Source of the DNA: Euryarchaeota archaeon RBG_13_57_23
Lineage (GTDB): Archaea; Thermoplasmatota; Thermoplasmata; UBA10834
NCBI GenBank assembly: GCA_001800675.1
Contig: MGVW01000030.1
Span: 1-27,556 of the forward strand
Length of the DNA: 27,556 bases
Reading direction: 5' to 3'
Part shown: piece after piece, positions 1-7,206 of the stretch
Numbering within the stretch: position 1 is the first letter of the stretch
How the letters are laid out: each line of letters begins with the position of its first letter
Position numbers and translations under genes: made by a program
Notes under the pieces: model-generated
Database searches by the model: none
Seen by the model: only the letters and a program-made list of their open reading frames with translations
Told to the model about the DNA's origin: nothing

Positions 1-579
1 CGCTCTGTCTTCAACGTCGTAGATTGCCACCATCGTCTTGGGTGGCTGATACTCAGTCTCGTTTTCTATGACACCCCAATAGTAGGTGGGATGTGCGTTG
101 ACGATCAGAACGAGTGTGTCTGCATTGATGAATATCCCCTGCAACTGCATGTAGTGGCTTCCCGAGCCAAAGGTCAGGCCAGAGGTATTGATCACAGACC
201 GATTGCTGAGGGACTGAGGGGGGAATGCCTTGACTATCGTGACATTGTTCGAGGATGCGGCGTAGATGTATTCGCCGTCGGTCTTGACGATATCATCCTC
301 ATCCACGCCAACTACCTGGATGTTGGTGGTCGAATACCTTTCACTGACCTCCTGATTGTAGTCAGCTCCTGTCGAATCTGGAGTCCCATAGTACGCCCAT
401 CCGTTCGACCCGGGCTTCTCCTTCGTCAAGAATAAACGCAATTCGAGCTCACTGGAGAAAGTGCTCAGGCCCTCCTCGCTCTGGGGCTGGGTTGTAGCGA
501 ATCCAATGGTGGCGATCATCATGACTGCAACGCTCGTGAGTGCGGCGCCCATGAGCTTCGTTGTAGGGTTCACGGTCAT
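1..579 (-). CDS. Secreted beta-propeller domain protein (partial, C-terminus beyond left edge)
   Basis: I translated this frame directly. It opens with ATG at 579 and stays open for 193 codons to the window edge, so the C-terminal part is missing. The N-terminus has a signal-peptide-like hydrophobic stretch (about residues 7-29, ending near FATTQ). It is followed by a segment containing YSTTNIQVVGVDEDDIVKTD and then EYIYAA, which is the hallmark start of the archaeal/bacterial secreted beta-propeller family (Beta_propel, PF09826). Members are usually 600-800 residues, exported, and of unknown function, possibly binding protein or polysaccharide outside the cell. A TATA-like element on the minus strand (about 602-611) would place transcription start within a few bases of the ATG, suggesting a near-leaderless mRNA. 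Family assignment is confident from the motif; the biological role is unknown. Confidence 0.82.
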   Translation of the reverse strand, partial: MTVNPTTKLMGAALTSVAVMMIATIGFATTQPQSEEGLSTFSSELELRLFLTKEKPGSNGWAYYGTPDSTGADYNQEVSERYSTTNIQVVGVDEDDIVKTDGEYIYAASSNNVTIVKAFPPQSLSNRSVINTSGLTFGSGSHYMQLQGIFINADTLVLIVNAHPTYYWGVIENETEYQPPKTMVAIYDVEDRA

Positions 580-594
580 CGATGAGATACACGG

Positions 595-650
595 TGCGTT
601 CGCTATATCTAGCCAATCAAATCGTTGACTCGGAAGTCAACGCGAACGCA
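595..650. repeat. Nested perfect inverted repeats between two exported-protein genes
   Basis: Outer arms TGCGTTCGC (595-603) and GCGAACGCA (642-650) are perfectly complementary. Directly inside the right arm lies a second perfect pair, GTTGACT (624-630) and AGTCAAC (635-641), around a four-base loop. The 20-base asymmetric remainder (604-623) contains the TATA-like element of the beta-propeller gene. It could be an operator, or an RNA hairpin ending the upstream minus-strand transcript; the sequence alone cannot decide. Confidence 0.6.
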
Positions 651-661
651 GCTGATGAGGA

Positions 662-1330
662 CTACTGTCTCTTTGTAGCTCTGGCTGCTATCAGCACGGC
701 GCCAACGACAGCGAATATCGGAATGATCAGTGTCGAGAACTCCGGGATCACCGTGGAGTCGACGACTATCTGATCGGAGTCCGTCGGGGCATCGCTACCA
801 GTATCGACGTCGTTTGCCGCCACTGCGTTGACTGTGAAAGTGACTTGCCCTGAGGAAGGAGCCGTCCATTTCACCTGCCATGAGGAGACCGACATAATCG
901 GGACGCCATCGTTCGCTGAAGCTCTTGCGTTCTCTGAGTTGATCTCGACGTTCGGATCCGTCTGCATGGCTGCAGTCATGGTGCCTCCAGACACGTCCAT
1001 CGAGAACGAGTTCTCTCCATTAGCACCGTTCGCATCAGCTACGGTGATAGTGATCGTGTACGTGACGCTCGGATCGTATGTGGCGGAAAGACCTGTCACT
1101 GTGAGCAGACCCTCTGCACCTGTCGGATGACATCCATCGCAGGTGCCCTCGCGCGTCGGAGTTGCGGTAGTCGTCTGCACTGGAGGGAACGCCAGCGCCA
1201 GCAGCAATACGAAGCCTGCTACGCCTACCAAGGCCGCCATTCGGAAGCGATAGGTTCTATGTGTTCTGGCCGTGCGAATCCGTGTTCTCTGTTCGACCAC
1301 GTCTGCTGTCACGCCCCTTTCTGGCGCCAT
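662..1330 (-). CDS. Exported CxxCH (choice-of-anchor V-like) protein with PEF-type C-terminal anchor
   Basis: A 222-residue protein from ATG at 1330; the frame extends to a TTG at 1351, and a third start at 1240 would begin right at the signal peptide. A hydrophobic signal or TM segment (about 31-51) is followed by the heme-type motif CDGCH at 64-68. Next comes a Ser/Thr/Gly-rich beta-sandwich-like region, then the tail: IPEF (195-198), a hydrophobic stretch and a basic end (RATKRQ). That tail matches the PEF-CTERM sorting signal processed by archaeosortases. The arrangement (CxxCH near the N-terminus, beta domain, swappable C-terminal anchor) fits the choice-of-anchor V family. Only one CxxCH is present, so covalent heme attachment is not assured. 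No archaeosortase gene lies in the window. Probably a surface-anchored protein; the role is unknown. Confidence 0.7.
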   Translation of the reverse strand: MAPERGVTADVVEQRTRIRTARTHRTYRFRMAALVGVAGFVLLLALAFPPVQTTTATPTREGTCDGCHPTGAEGLLTVTGLSATYDPSVTYTITITVADANGANGENSFSMDVSGGTMTAAMQTDPNVEINSENARASANDGVPIMSVSSWQVKWTAPSSGQVTFTVNAVAANDVDTGSDAPTDSDQIVVDSTVIPEFSTLIIPIFAVVGAVLIAARATKRQ

Positions 1331-1424
1331 TCTTCGATTACCTGAATCCAACTAACCACCTTCTTCGAGCACTCGTGTCAGTCTTTCACTCATGAGGATG
1401 CCCGCGGTTCTGCCTCTGAAAGGG

Positions 1425-1453
1425 GTAACAGGTATATAACGGTGTTATGTTAC
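1425..1453 (-). promoter_or_regulatory. TATA-type promoter inside an inverted repeat
   Basis: Read on the minus strand, TTATATACC (about 1432-1440) is a good archaeal TATA box for the CxxCH protein gene. It is flanked by the perfect inverted repeat GTAACA (1425-1430) and TGTTAC (1448-1453), and overlaps a smaller one, ATAAC-GGT-GTTAT (1436-1448). A TATA box framed by a palindrome suggests a repressor site. Downstream of the DUF362 gene, another small palindrome, ACGCTA-TCC-TAGCGT (1495-1509), has no T-tract. The rest of the 262-base gap (1331-1592) shows nothing recognisable. Confidence 0.45.
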
Positions 1454-1592
1454 ATCTGGAAAGCGGAACCGCGTTTTGCGTTGGCCCAGTGATAACGCTA
1501 TCCTAGCGTCACGCAGATCCGAATGATTGCCCGAACTTGATGTCTAGGCCATCGAACTGAAAGAATCCTGGCCTTGTTCCTGATTGATCAGG

Positions 1593-2480
1593 TTACTTCG
1601 TCAAAAAGGAAGATATCTTCGCTGCAATCTCCTCAGAGTCCTTGTCTACTGGGATCAGCTCCACATCATCAGGTGATTTCGCCCCGAGGCCGAGTTCGAT
1701 GGCCCTCTTGATTTGGTCCTGTTCGAAGACCTTCTTGTTCTGGATTTTGGGCGTGGTGCCGTGCATCTTGAGGGCGGCGACACCAACGGCATCCAAGGCG
1801 ACTCTGTCCTTGGCGGCAAATGTTAGGTCCGCCTTCCACCTCGGGCCGCTCATCGGGCCTCCGGAGTAGAACGCCTCCACGCCGTCCATGACGACCAGCG
1901 CGGGCTTGTAAGCATAGTTCATCTCAGCGATCATGTTCCTCTGGTTGATGAACGATGTGTGCAACTCGGTCATGTTCTTTGAGTGTACCATGCCAGTCGT
2001 GAGCTTCAGCGACATTGTGAAATGTCCACCGTACTGATGCGTCTTGAGGCAGCACAATCCGATGACCGCGTCCGCCTCAAGGACGGGCTTCGCGAACCAG
2101 AAACCGTTCATCCAGTGGCTGCCCGGAGGGTTGACCTTCGTCCATCTGTCCTTCGGCATTTCGTCGAAGATCAGGCATTCGAACCCGAGTTCCTCGGCGA
2201 GCGCGAAGATACCCTTCTCCTGGAATACCTTGCTGGTCTTTACGGGGCCGCTCCTGTCTCCGAGAATGATCCTCTTCGGGTTCTCCCTTCTGATGATCTG
2301 GATAGTCGCCCTTATCGTATCGATGTGGGTCGATCCAGGAGGTGGATCTGCCGTGTTGAAGTTGGGCTTGACCAGAACGCTTTTGTCTCGGAGATCGGGC
2401 ATGCCCAGTGCGCTCACGACTTTCTGCGTGCCGCGGGCCCTGTCAGAATCGAGCGCCACGAAAACCCTGGATTTCGTCAT
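1593..2480 (-). CDS. DUF362 domain-containing protein
   Basis: A 295-residue DUF362-family protein from ATG at 2480. The family is widespread in archaea and anaerobic bacteria, often linked to Fe-S proteins, and has no firm reaction. Diagnostic features are an N-terminal VLVKPNFN segment, a conserved GDRSG stretch, and the CCLKTHQYGG region followed by MSLKLTTG. No ferredoxin domain is fused to it. The frame also opens at an ATG at 2528 that overlaps the upstream stop by one base (TAATG), which would add 16 residues. I prefer 2480 because a GAGGT ribosome-binding site lies 10 bases upstream and the protein then starts where the family normally does. It is probably co-transcribed with the LOG-family gene. 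Confidence 0.8.
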   Translation of the reverse strand: MTKSRVFVALDSDRARGTQKVVSALGMPDLRDKSVLVKPNFNTADPPPGSTHIDTIRATIQIIRRENPKRIILGDRSGPVKTSKVFQEKGIFALAEELGFECLIFDEMPKDRWTKVNPPGSHWMNGFWFAKPVLEADAVIGLCCLKTHQYGGHFTMSLKLTTGMVHSKNMTELHTSFINQRNMIAEMNYAYKPALVVMDGVEAFYSGGPMSGPRWKADLTFAAKDRVALDAVGVAALKMHGTTPKIQNKKVFEQDQIKRAIELGLGAKSPDDVELIPVDKDSEEIAAKISSFLTK

Positions 2481-2527
2481 ATATGACTCTACCTCGTCTG
2501 TGCAGGTCATTACCCCGATCGCTCTCA

Positions 2528-3013
2528 TTATGTTTGCGCAGAAATCGATTGGAGTGCCAGGTCCACCGCCTCTTTTGGCGTGTCGACCTCTATCAGGTTC
2601 GGTATGCGTTTGTTGTGAGCTCTTTCGAGCTTCCAGGTGCGGAGCCCGATCACTCGCTTGCCGATGTTCAGGGCGTGTGCAATCTCCGAGAGGGTACCAA
2701 ACTCTCCTCCGACTGCGATGATCACATCGGCCGTCTTGACGAGCATGACGTTCCTGCCCGTGCCCATCCCTGTGACGATGGGTATTTGGACGAACTGATT
2801 CGCGTCGCCCTTCTTGTCGGAAGGGATTATGCCAATTGTGAGTCCACCTTCCTTCCTTGCCCCTCTGCAGGCAGCTTCCATCACGCCAGTCATTCCGCCG
2901 CAGACGACCGCTGCCCCGCGTTTCGCGATCTCGGAGCCCACATCCTCCGCGAGTCTCAATATATCTGGCTCAGCATTGCTCGAGCCAACAACTCCGATGA
3001 TTTTGAACGCCAT
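2528..3013 (-). CDS. TIGR00725/LOG-family nucleotide-binding protein
   Basis: A 161-residue Rossmann-like protein of the TIGR00725 group (SLOG superfamily, related to so-called lysine decarboxylases and LOG cytokinin-activating phosphoribohydrolases). Visible motifs are a glycine-rich N-terminus, CGGMTGVM (38-45), GRNVM (86-90) and the phosphate-binding GGEFGTLSE (102-110), which corresponds to the family's PGGxGTxxE. True LOG enzymes release riboside 5'-monophosphate groups; the substrate here is unknown. The start is ATG 3013; a TTG two codons upstream is less likely. A TATA-like TTTATG (minus strand, 3039-3044) would give a leaderless or almost leaderless transcript. The stop overlaps a possible ATG of the DUF362 gene, so the two probably form one operon. 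Confidence 0.82.
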   Translation of the reverse strand: MAFKIIGVVGSSNAEPDILRLAEDVGSEIAKRGAAVVCGGMTGVMEAACRGARKEGGLTIGIIPSDKKGDANQFVQIPIVTGMGTGRNVMLVKTADVIIAVGGEFGTLSEIAHALNIGKRVIGLRTWKLERAHNKRIPNLIEVDTPKEAVDLALQSISAQT

Positions 3014-3088
3014 TGTCAATCGTAATGTGTTTTGGGGTCATAAACACGAGCCAGTATTCTACTCAAAAGTGGGTTTTCCACCAACATG

Positions 3089-3096
3089 TTTATTAA
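3089..3096 (+). promoter_or_regulatory. TATA-like box for the SPFH/zinc-ribbon operon
   Basis: TTTATTAA lies 48 bases before the ATG at 3144, so transcription should begin near 3120. A purine-rich GGAGG at about 3130-3134 then serves as ribosome-binding site. A short palindrome, GTGG-GTTTT-CCAC, sits just upstream (about 3069-3081). Confidence 0.45.
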
Positions 3097-3143
3097 CCAA
3101 GCTCAGCGATAATAGTGCGCGAAAGAATCGGAGGCAACCCCCG

Positions 3144-3674
3144 ATGCCAGACATTAGAGATAGAATGGAAGAGGACAAAGGCATTCTGAAGAAGATACAG
3201 AACTTCATACCTGGTTTCAGCGGCTACAGGAAGAGAGAGGATCTCAGAGATGCGGACAAGATGCTCCGCATGCAGCTCGCTGCGAAACTGGGCATGCAGA
3301 GGAAGGGTCTCGAGGAATGCCGTGGCTTGGTAGTGAGGAGCTACGGATCGAAGGAGCTCGACATGCTCGGGGGCTTGATAAGCCACTTCAAGAAGCTGGA
3401 GGGGCTCGTGGGCCACGCCCAGACGGGCTACTCGGGCTTTGTCGCGGACGTACAGATCAAAGAAGATGAGATGAACAGGCTGTATGAGTTCGATGCTGCC
3501 ATGATTGACCATATAACCGCCATTTCTGCGAGCATAGACTCATTGAAGAACGCGATGATGGCAGCTGATGAGCAGGCGAGCTACAAGGAGCTCATGAATG
3601 TCAAGGCGAGGATCAACGCGTTCGAGGATCAGTACAACAGAAGGATGAACGTCATCACAGGGACGGAGGTGTGA
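3144..3674 (+). CDS. Coiled-coil protein, first gene of SPFH/zinc-ribbon operon
   Basis: A 176-residue, mostly helical protein; the frame is open far upstream, but ATG 3144 has a GGAGG ribbon of purines before it and lies after the promoter. No signal peptide or TM segment is seen. Near the N-terminus is IPGFSGYRKRED followed by RDADKMLR. I recall similar motifs in short uncharacterised bacterial proteins, but cannot check. The remainder (about residues 40-170) is charged and heptad-like, consistent with coiled coils. It lies three bases ahead of the SPFH gene and must be co-transcribed. By position and architecture it could play the part of a PspA-like peripheral coiled-coil effector, but I see no PspA sequence signature, so this is inference only. 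Confidence 0.75.
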   Translation: MPDIRDRMEEDKGILKKIQNFIPGFSGYRKREDLRDADKMLRMQLAAKLGMQRKGLEECRGLVVRSYGSKELDMLGGLISHFKKLEGLVGHAQTGYSGFVADVQIKEDEMNRLYEFDAAMIDHITAISASIDSLKNAMMAADEQASYKELMNVKARINAFEDQYNRRMNVITGTEV

Positions 3675-3677
3675 TAG

Positions 3678-4796
3678 ATGAGCCTGATCGGTTCAGAGAC
3701 ATTCAAGTGGGAGGATGCGAACAAGCGCGGGAACATAATGTATCGCATGCCCAGGAACATCAAGTGGAACGACAACATCGTTGTTCGTGAGGACGAGCTG
3801 GCCGTCTTCTACAGGGACGGCAAGGCGCTCGCGTACATAGACAGGCCTGACAGGTATGCGCTCACATCTCTCAACGCACCTATCATCGGGACCATCTTGC
3901 AGAAAATCGGTGGTGTGCAGCAGCAGGCCGAGGTCGTCTACCTCCAGAAGAGGATATTCGACGGCAAGTTCGGGTCAAAGCAGCCATACCAGTTCCGGGA
4001 CAAGGAGTTCGGGATGGTCAACCTGCGTGTATTTGGAGAGTTCAGGTACAAGGTTTCCGCCCCGGAGAACTTCGTGAACCAGTTCGTTGGTACATTCAAC
4101 TTCAGCACGAGCGCGGAGGTCGAGGAGAGAATCAAGGAGCAGATGGTGATTCTGATCTACGACTCGCTTGGTGATATGAAGAACGAGGGCATGGGTGTCG
4201 CGGACTTTGCGGCCAACCTGACGAATATCGAGCAGGTTGTTCTCACGAGAACCAAGGATCACTTCGACCTATACGGGATAACAATCGACAAGCTCTCAGG
4301 GCTGTACGTGTCTCTGCCTGAGGAGGTCCAGAAGGCGGTCGACCTGAAGTCTTCGATGACCATTCTGGGCGCGAACTACATGCAGTACCAGACGGGACAG
4401 GCCATGAGAGAGGCCGCCACGAACCCATCGGGAGGGGCGGCCGGAGTCGGTGTGGGGGTCGGCGCGGGGATAGGCATGGGCTATCAGATGATGGGCGCCA
4501 TGCAGACGCCTCAGCCCGGGCAGCCAGCGCAGGTCGCAGCTGCCCCGCCTCAGATAGCCTGTCAGAAGTGCGGCGTCCTCAACCCGCAGACGAACAAGTT
4601 CTGTTCGGGCTGCGGAGGCAAACTGGGCGTCACGATGGTTCCGTGTCCGAACTGCAAGAAGGACATACAGGAAGGAGCGAAGTTCTGCCCAGAGTGCGGC
4701 AAGCCGACTACAGTGCCGACCAAGAAGTGCGCCAAGTGTGGCGCCGACGCTCCGGAAACATCCAAGTTCTGTCCATCATGCGGTAAAGCATTGTGA
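3678..4796 (+). CDS. SPFH-domain protein with three C-terminal zinc ribbons (YdjI-like)
   Basis: A 372-residue protein. Residues about 25-245 look like the SPFH (band 7) fold of the YdjI / virion-core-like type: an N-terminal membrane-proximal WNDNIVVREDE segment, a central VNLRVFGEFRYKV strand region and a helical part ending YGITIDKLSGLYVSLPEEVQ. A Gly/Met-rich hydrophobic linker (about 250-270) and a Pro/Gln/Ala stretch follow. Three treble-clef or rubredoxin-like zinc ribbons end the protein, each CxxC-x10-CxxC, beginning at residues 295, 323 and 351. SPFH proteins form membrane-associated scaffolds; in Bacillus subtilis YdjI works with PspA, YdjG and YdjH in membrane-stress response. Here the genes on both sides are a coiled-coil protein and zinc-ribbon membrane proteins, supporting a similar complex. 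Confidence 0.85.
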   Translation: MSLIGSETFKWEDANKRGNIMYRMPRNIKWNDNIVVREDELAVFYRDGKALAYIDRPDRYALTSLNAPIIGTILQKIGGVQQQAEVVYLQKRIFDGKFGSKQPYQFRDKEFGMVNLRVFGEFRYKVSAPENFVNQFVGTFNFSTSAEVEERIKEQMVILIYDSLGDMKNEGMGVADFAANLTNIEQVVLTRTKDHFDLYGITIDKLSGLYVSLPEEVQKAVDLKSSMTILGANYMQYQTGQAMREAATNPSGGAAGVGVGVGAGIGMGYQMMGAMQTPQPGQPAQVAAAPPQIACQKCGVLNPQTNKFCSGCGGKLGVTMVPCPNCKKDIQEGAKFCPECGKPTTVPTKKCAKCGADAPETSKFCPSCGKAL

Positions 4797-4847
4797 TTCA
4801 AACCGCTTAGGAGGAACAATAGTCCAGTCAATAGGAGATGAGGTAGC

Positions 4848-5591
4848 TTGGCAACTATCAAGTGTCCGAAATGTGCGGGACCGGTGCCGTTCGACACCGG
4901 AGTCAAGTTCGTGAAATGCCCGTACTGTAGCTCGCAGGTGTATGTCGACAGGACCGGGGCCGGATTCTACTACGCTCTGCCGTTCATGATGGAGGAGGCG
5001 CAGGCGGTCGGCGTATTCAGGCGCTGGGCTGCGGGTTCCACAAAGGCGAAGGACCTCGACAAGCTGGCGCAGCTCGCCGGCGTGAAGAGACAGTACTTCC
5101 CCGTGTACATGTTCAAGAGGGACGTCAACGGCGTGGAGCAGGTGAAGATCGAGACAGCTGGATCGACCACTCTCCCGGGACTCCACAGCCTCAAGGTACC
5201 GGCAGGCGATCTGAAGATATTCGATGCAACGTTCGACACCAAAGGCGCGGAGCTCATCAAGCCGGACATCGAGATGACGGCATACCTCAATCAGCTCCCG
5301 GGAAAACCGAAGGAGCAGGCGCTCGTCTACTTCCCGATTTGGAAGCTGGACTATGTCTTCAACCAGAAGAAGTACGAGGCCATCGTAGATGCGTCCTCGG
5401 GAGAGGTATTCTCATCGGAGTTCCCGACCAGGGGCTCGAGCGCGTACATCGCAGTCGCGATTCTGGGATTCTTCGCCATAGTTGGCGAGGGGCTGCTCGC
5501 CACGACCTCTTTGCTGGCGGCCGTGGGAGCGATCGCAGTCACCGTGGTGGCTCTCTTTGCTCTATCGCTTTTCGTTGCCAGGAGGATGTGA
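4848..5591 (+). CDS. Zinc-ribbon membrane protein A (YdjG-like)
   Basis: A 247-residue protein starting at TTG 4848; AGGAG and GAGGT stretches lie just upstream, and the zinc ribbon begins immediately, so this start is secure. The N-terminal zinc ribbon uses CPKC (6-9) and CPYC (24-27), the TFIIB/YdjG type. A soluble middle domain contains two aromatic stretches (YFPVYMFKRDV, YFPIWKLDYVF) that recur in the next gene, and the C-terminus has two TM segments (about 198-218 and 222-243) with a short basic end. The topology suggests ribbon and central domain on one side of the membrane, anchored at the C-terminus. It belongs to the SPFH operon (51 bases after it, two bases before the next gene). 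The function is probably as membrane anchor or recruiter in the complex. Confidence 0.8.
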   Translation: MATIKCPKCAGPVPFDTGVKFVKCPYCSSQVYVDRTGAGFYYALPFMMEEAQAVGVFRRWAAGSTKAKDLDKLAQLAGVKRQYFPVYMFKRDVNGVEQVKIETAGSTTLPGLHSLKVPAGDLKIFDATFDTKGAELIKPDIEMTAYLNQLPGKPKEQALVYFPIWKLDYVFNQKKYEAIVDASSGEVFSSEFPTRGSSAYIAVAILGFFAIVGEGLLATTSLLAAVGAIAVTVVALFALSLFVARRM

Positions 5592-5593
5592 TC

Positions 5594-6604
5594 ATGGCTG
5601 ACTTATCGGTGGGCCTCAACTGCCCAACATGCGGCGGCGCGATACAGATTTCCGAGGGCGAGAACGTCGTGAACTGCAACTACTGCAGCTCGACGCTGTT
5701 CGTGGAGGGAGACCAGGGCGTCTCGACGATCGCGTTCAAGAACAAGCTCCTCCCGGACGCAGTGATGACCCAGACCCAATCCTGGTGGAGGCGCGGATGG
5801 AAGGCCAGAGACCTCCAGAAGATCGGCAAGGTCACGGAGGCCTACCCGATCTACCTGCCGTTCTGGAAGGCGAATACTCGAGTGGCCGGCTGGATCTGCG
5901 GCTACGAGGAGCGCAGGCACACGGACCAGAAAGGGAATGTCCGTGTTGAGCGGATACCCAAGGAGGTCATGGTGCTGAACGATTATGTTCACTCGGAGAT
6001 CGCATGCGACCCCGGCGACCTGGGCATCCGGACGCTCAGGAACATGATGGGCGAAACCAGCTTCGCGGACTTCGAGATGATCCCGACGTTCGAGGCGACC
6101 ACGAGCAGAGATGACGCCGTGACGCATGCGAAGAACGAGGCACTCGCGAAGGCGAAGGCGAGCGCCCGCGTACCTCATGTCACCTTCGAGAGACTTCATG
6201 TCTTCCCAAGGTCATTGACCATGCTGTACTACCCTGTCTGGGTCGTCCGATACAGCTACCACGACAGGATGTACATGGACACCGTCGACGGCGTCACGGG
6301 CCAGGTCCTCTCAGGGCGCGCGCCCGGTGACCCTCTCTTCCAGAGCATGGCGATGACGGGTGGGGCAGTCGTCGCTGGGCTCGTCGCGGCTGGCAGCATC
6401 ATCTTCTCAGGTGTCGACTACGCCAATGATGGCAGGATAGCTGCCGTCGGCTTCGTCATCGGTCTGGGCATACTGTTCCTCGCGTACAGGTTCTTCAGGC
6501 ACGGTTCAGAGAGGATCGAGGGCGAGTTCAAAGAGAAGAAGTCGATGGGCCAAGCGCTCAAACAGGTCACGGACTTAGCTCAGATGGCAGGTGGGTTGAG
6601 ATGA
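5594..6604 (+). CDS. Zinc-ribbon membrane protein B (YdjG-like paralogue)
   Basis: A 336-residue paralogue of the preceding protein from ATG 5594, with a GGAGG site just upstream; the frame is open further upstream but that part overlaps the previous gene. It has an N-terminal zinc ribbon with cysteines at 10, 13, 28 and 31, then a long soluble domain. That domain carries YPIYLPFWKANTR and LYYPVWVVRYSY, the same aromatic strand type seen in protein A, each followed by a short hydrophilic turn. Two TM segments (about 260-280 and 285-308) precede a charged cytosolic-looking tail. It overlaps the next gene by four bases (ATGA), indicating translational coupling. Two ribbon-TM paralogues side by side suggest a hetero-oligomeric membrane platform. 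Confidence 0.8.
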   Translation: MADLSVGLNCPTCGGAIQISEGENVVNCNYCSSTLFVEGDQGVSTIAFKNKLLPDAVMTQTQSWWRRGWKARDLQKIGKVTEAYPIYLPFWKANTRVAGWICGYEERRHTDQKGNVRVERIPKEVMVLNDYVHSEIACDPGDLGIRTLRNMMGETSFADFEMIPTFEATTSRDDAVTHAKNEALAKAKASARVPHVTFERLHVFPRSLTMLYYPVWVVRYSYHDRMYMDTVDGVTGQVLSGRAPGDPLFQSMAMTGGAVVAGLVAAGSIIFSGVDYANDGRIAAVGFVIGLGILFLAYRFFRHGSERIEGEFKEKKSMGQALKQVTDLAQMAGGLR

Positions 6605-7188
6605 GAGTCATACAGGTGAAGTGCCCCCAGTGCAACAGCCCCATCCAGCAGAAGCAGAAGGATAACATATTCTTCTGCCCCCAGTGCAACACGGTCCATG
6701 TCCGCAACGGAGGGATAGAGAAGCTGGATGTGGAGATCGGGGACTACGCTACGAGCGCTCCGGGCGAGAGGATCTATGCGCCCTTCTGGAGGATATATGC
6801 GACCTTCGTCGTCCGTTCCAAGAGTGTCGAGGGCGGGTCGATCTTCAGGCTGACCCAGTGGATCAAGGGAGGGAGCGACAGCGGAAACATGTTCATCTAC
6901 ATACCAGCGAGCGAGCTCGACCCTGCGAGCTTCAGGAGGATGGCGACTTCGCTCACCATGAACCCTCCGAAATACCCGACGCGGTTGAACTTCGGGAATG
7001 TCCCGCGGCTTCCGGCAGTCGTCTCGAAGAAGGAAGCTGCCGAGCTCGCCGACTTCGTCATCGTGACGATCGAGGGAGAGCAGCCAGGGGTGCTCCAGAG
7101 GCTGGACTACTCGCTGACGGTCAACGACGCCAAGCTGGTATACCTGCCGTTCGTTAAGACAGCTCAGGGACTAGCACCGGCACTATAG
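6601..7188 (+). CDS. Soluble zinc-ribbon protein, last gene of SPFH operon
   Basis: A 195-residue protein whose ATG overlaps the previous stop. The N-terminal zinc ribbon has cysteines at 8, 11, 26 and 29. It then has the same aromatic motif as its neighbours (YAPFWRIYATFVV, and LVYLPFVKT at the C-terminus) but no TM segments. It looks like a membrane-free version of the two preceding proteins and may be the soluble partner of the assembly. A short gap with pyrimidine-rich sequence follows, and the next gene converges. I do not recognise a named family beyond the zinc ribbon. Confidence 0.75.
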   Translation: MRVIQVKCPQCNSPIQQKQKDNIFFCPQCNTVHVRNGGIEKLDVEIGDYATSAPGERIYAPFWRIYATFVVRSKSVEGGSIFRLTQWIKGGSDSGNMFIYIPASELDPASFRRMATSLTMNPPKYPTRLNFGNVPRLPAVVSKKEAAELADFVIVTIEGEQPGVLQRLDYSLTVNDAKLVYLPFVKTAQGLAPAL

Positions 7189-7206
7189 AATCAAACCCTA
7201 GAAAAC

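Noticed and set aside
2044..2721. Long plus-strand open frame opposite the DUF362 and LOG genes
   Set aside because: It lies antisense to two genes with clear family motifs and its translation shows no domain; it is a codon-composition shadow in GC-rich DNA.
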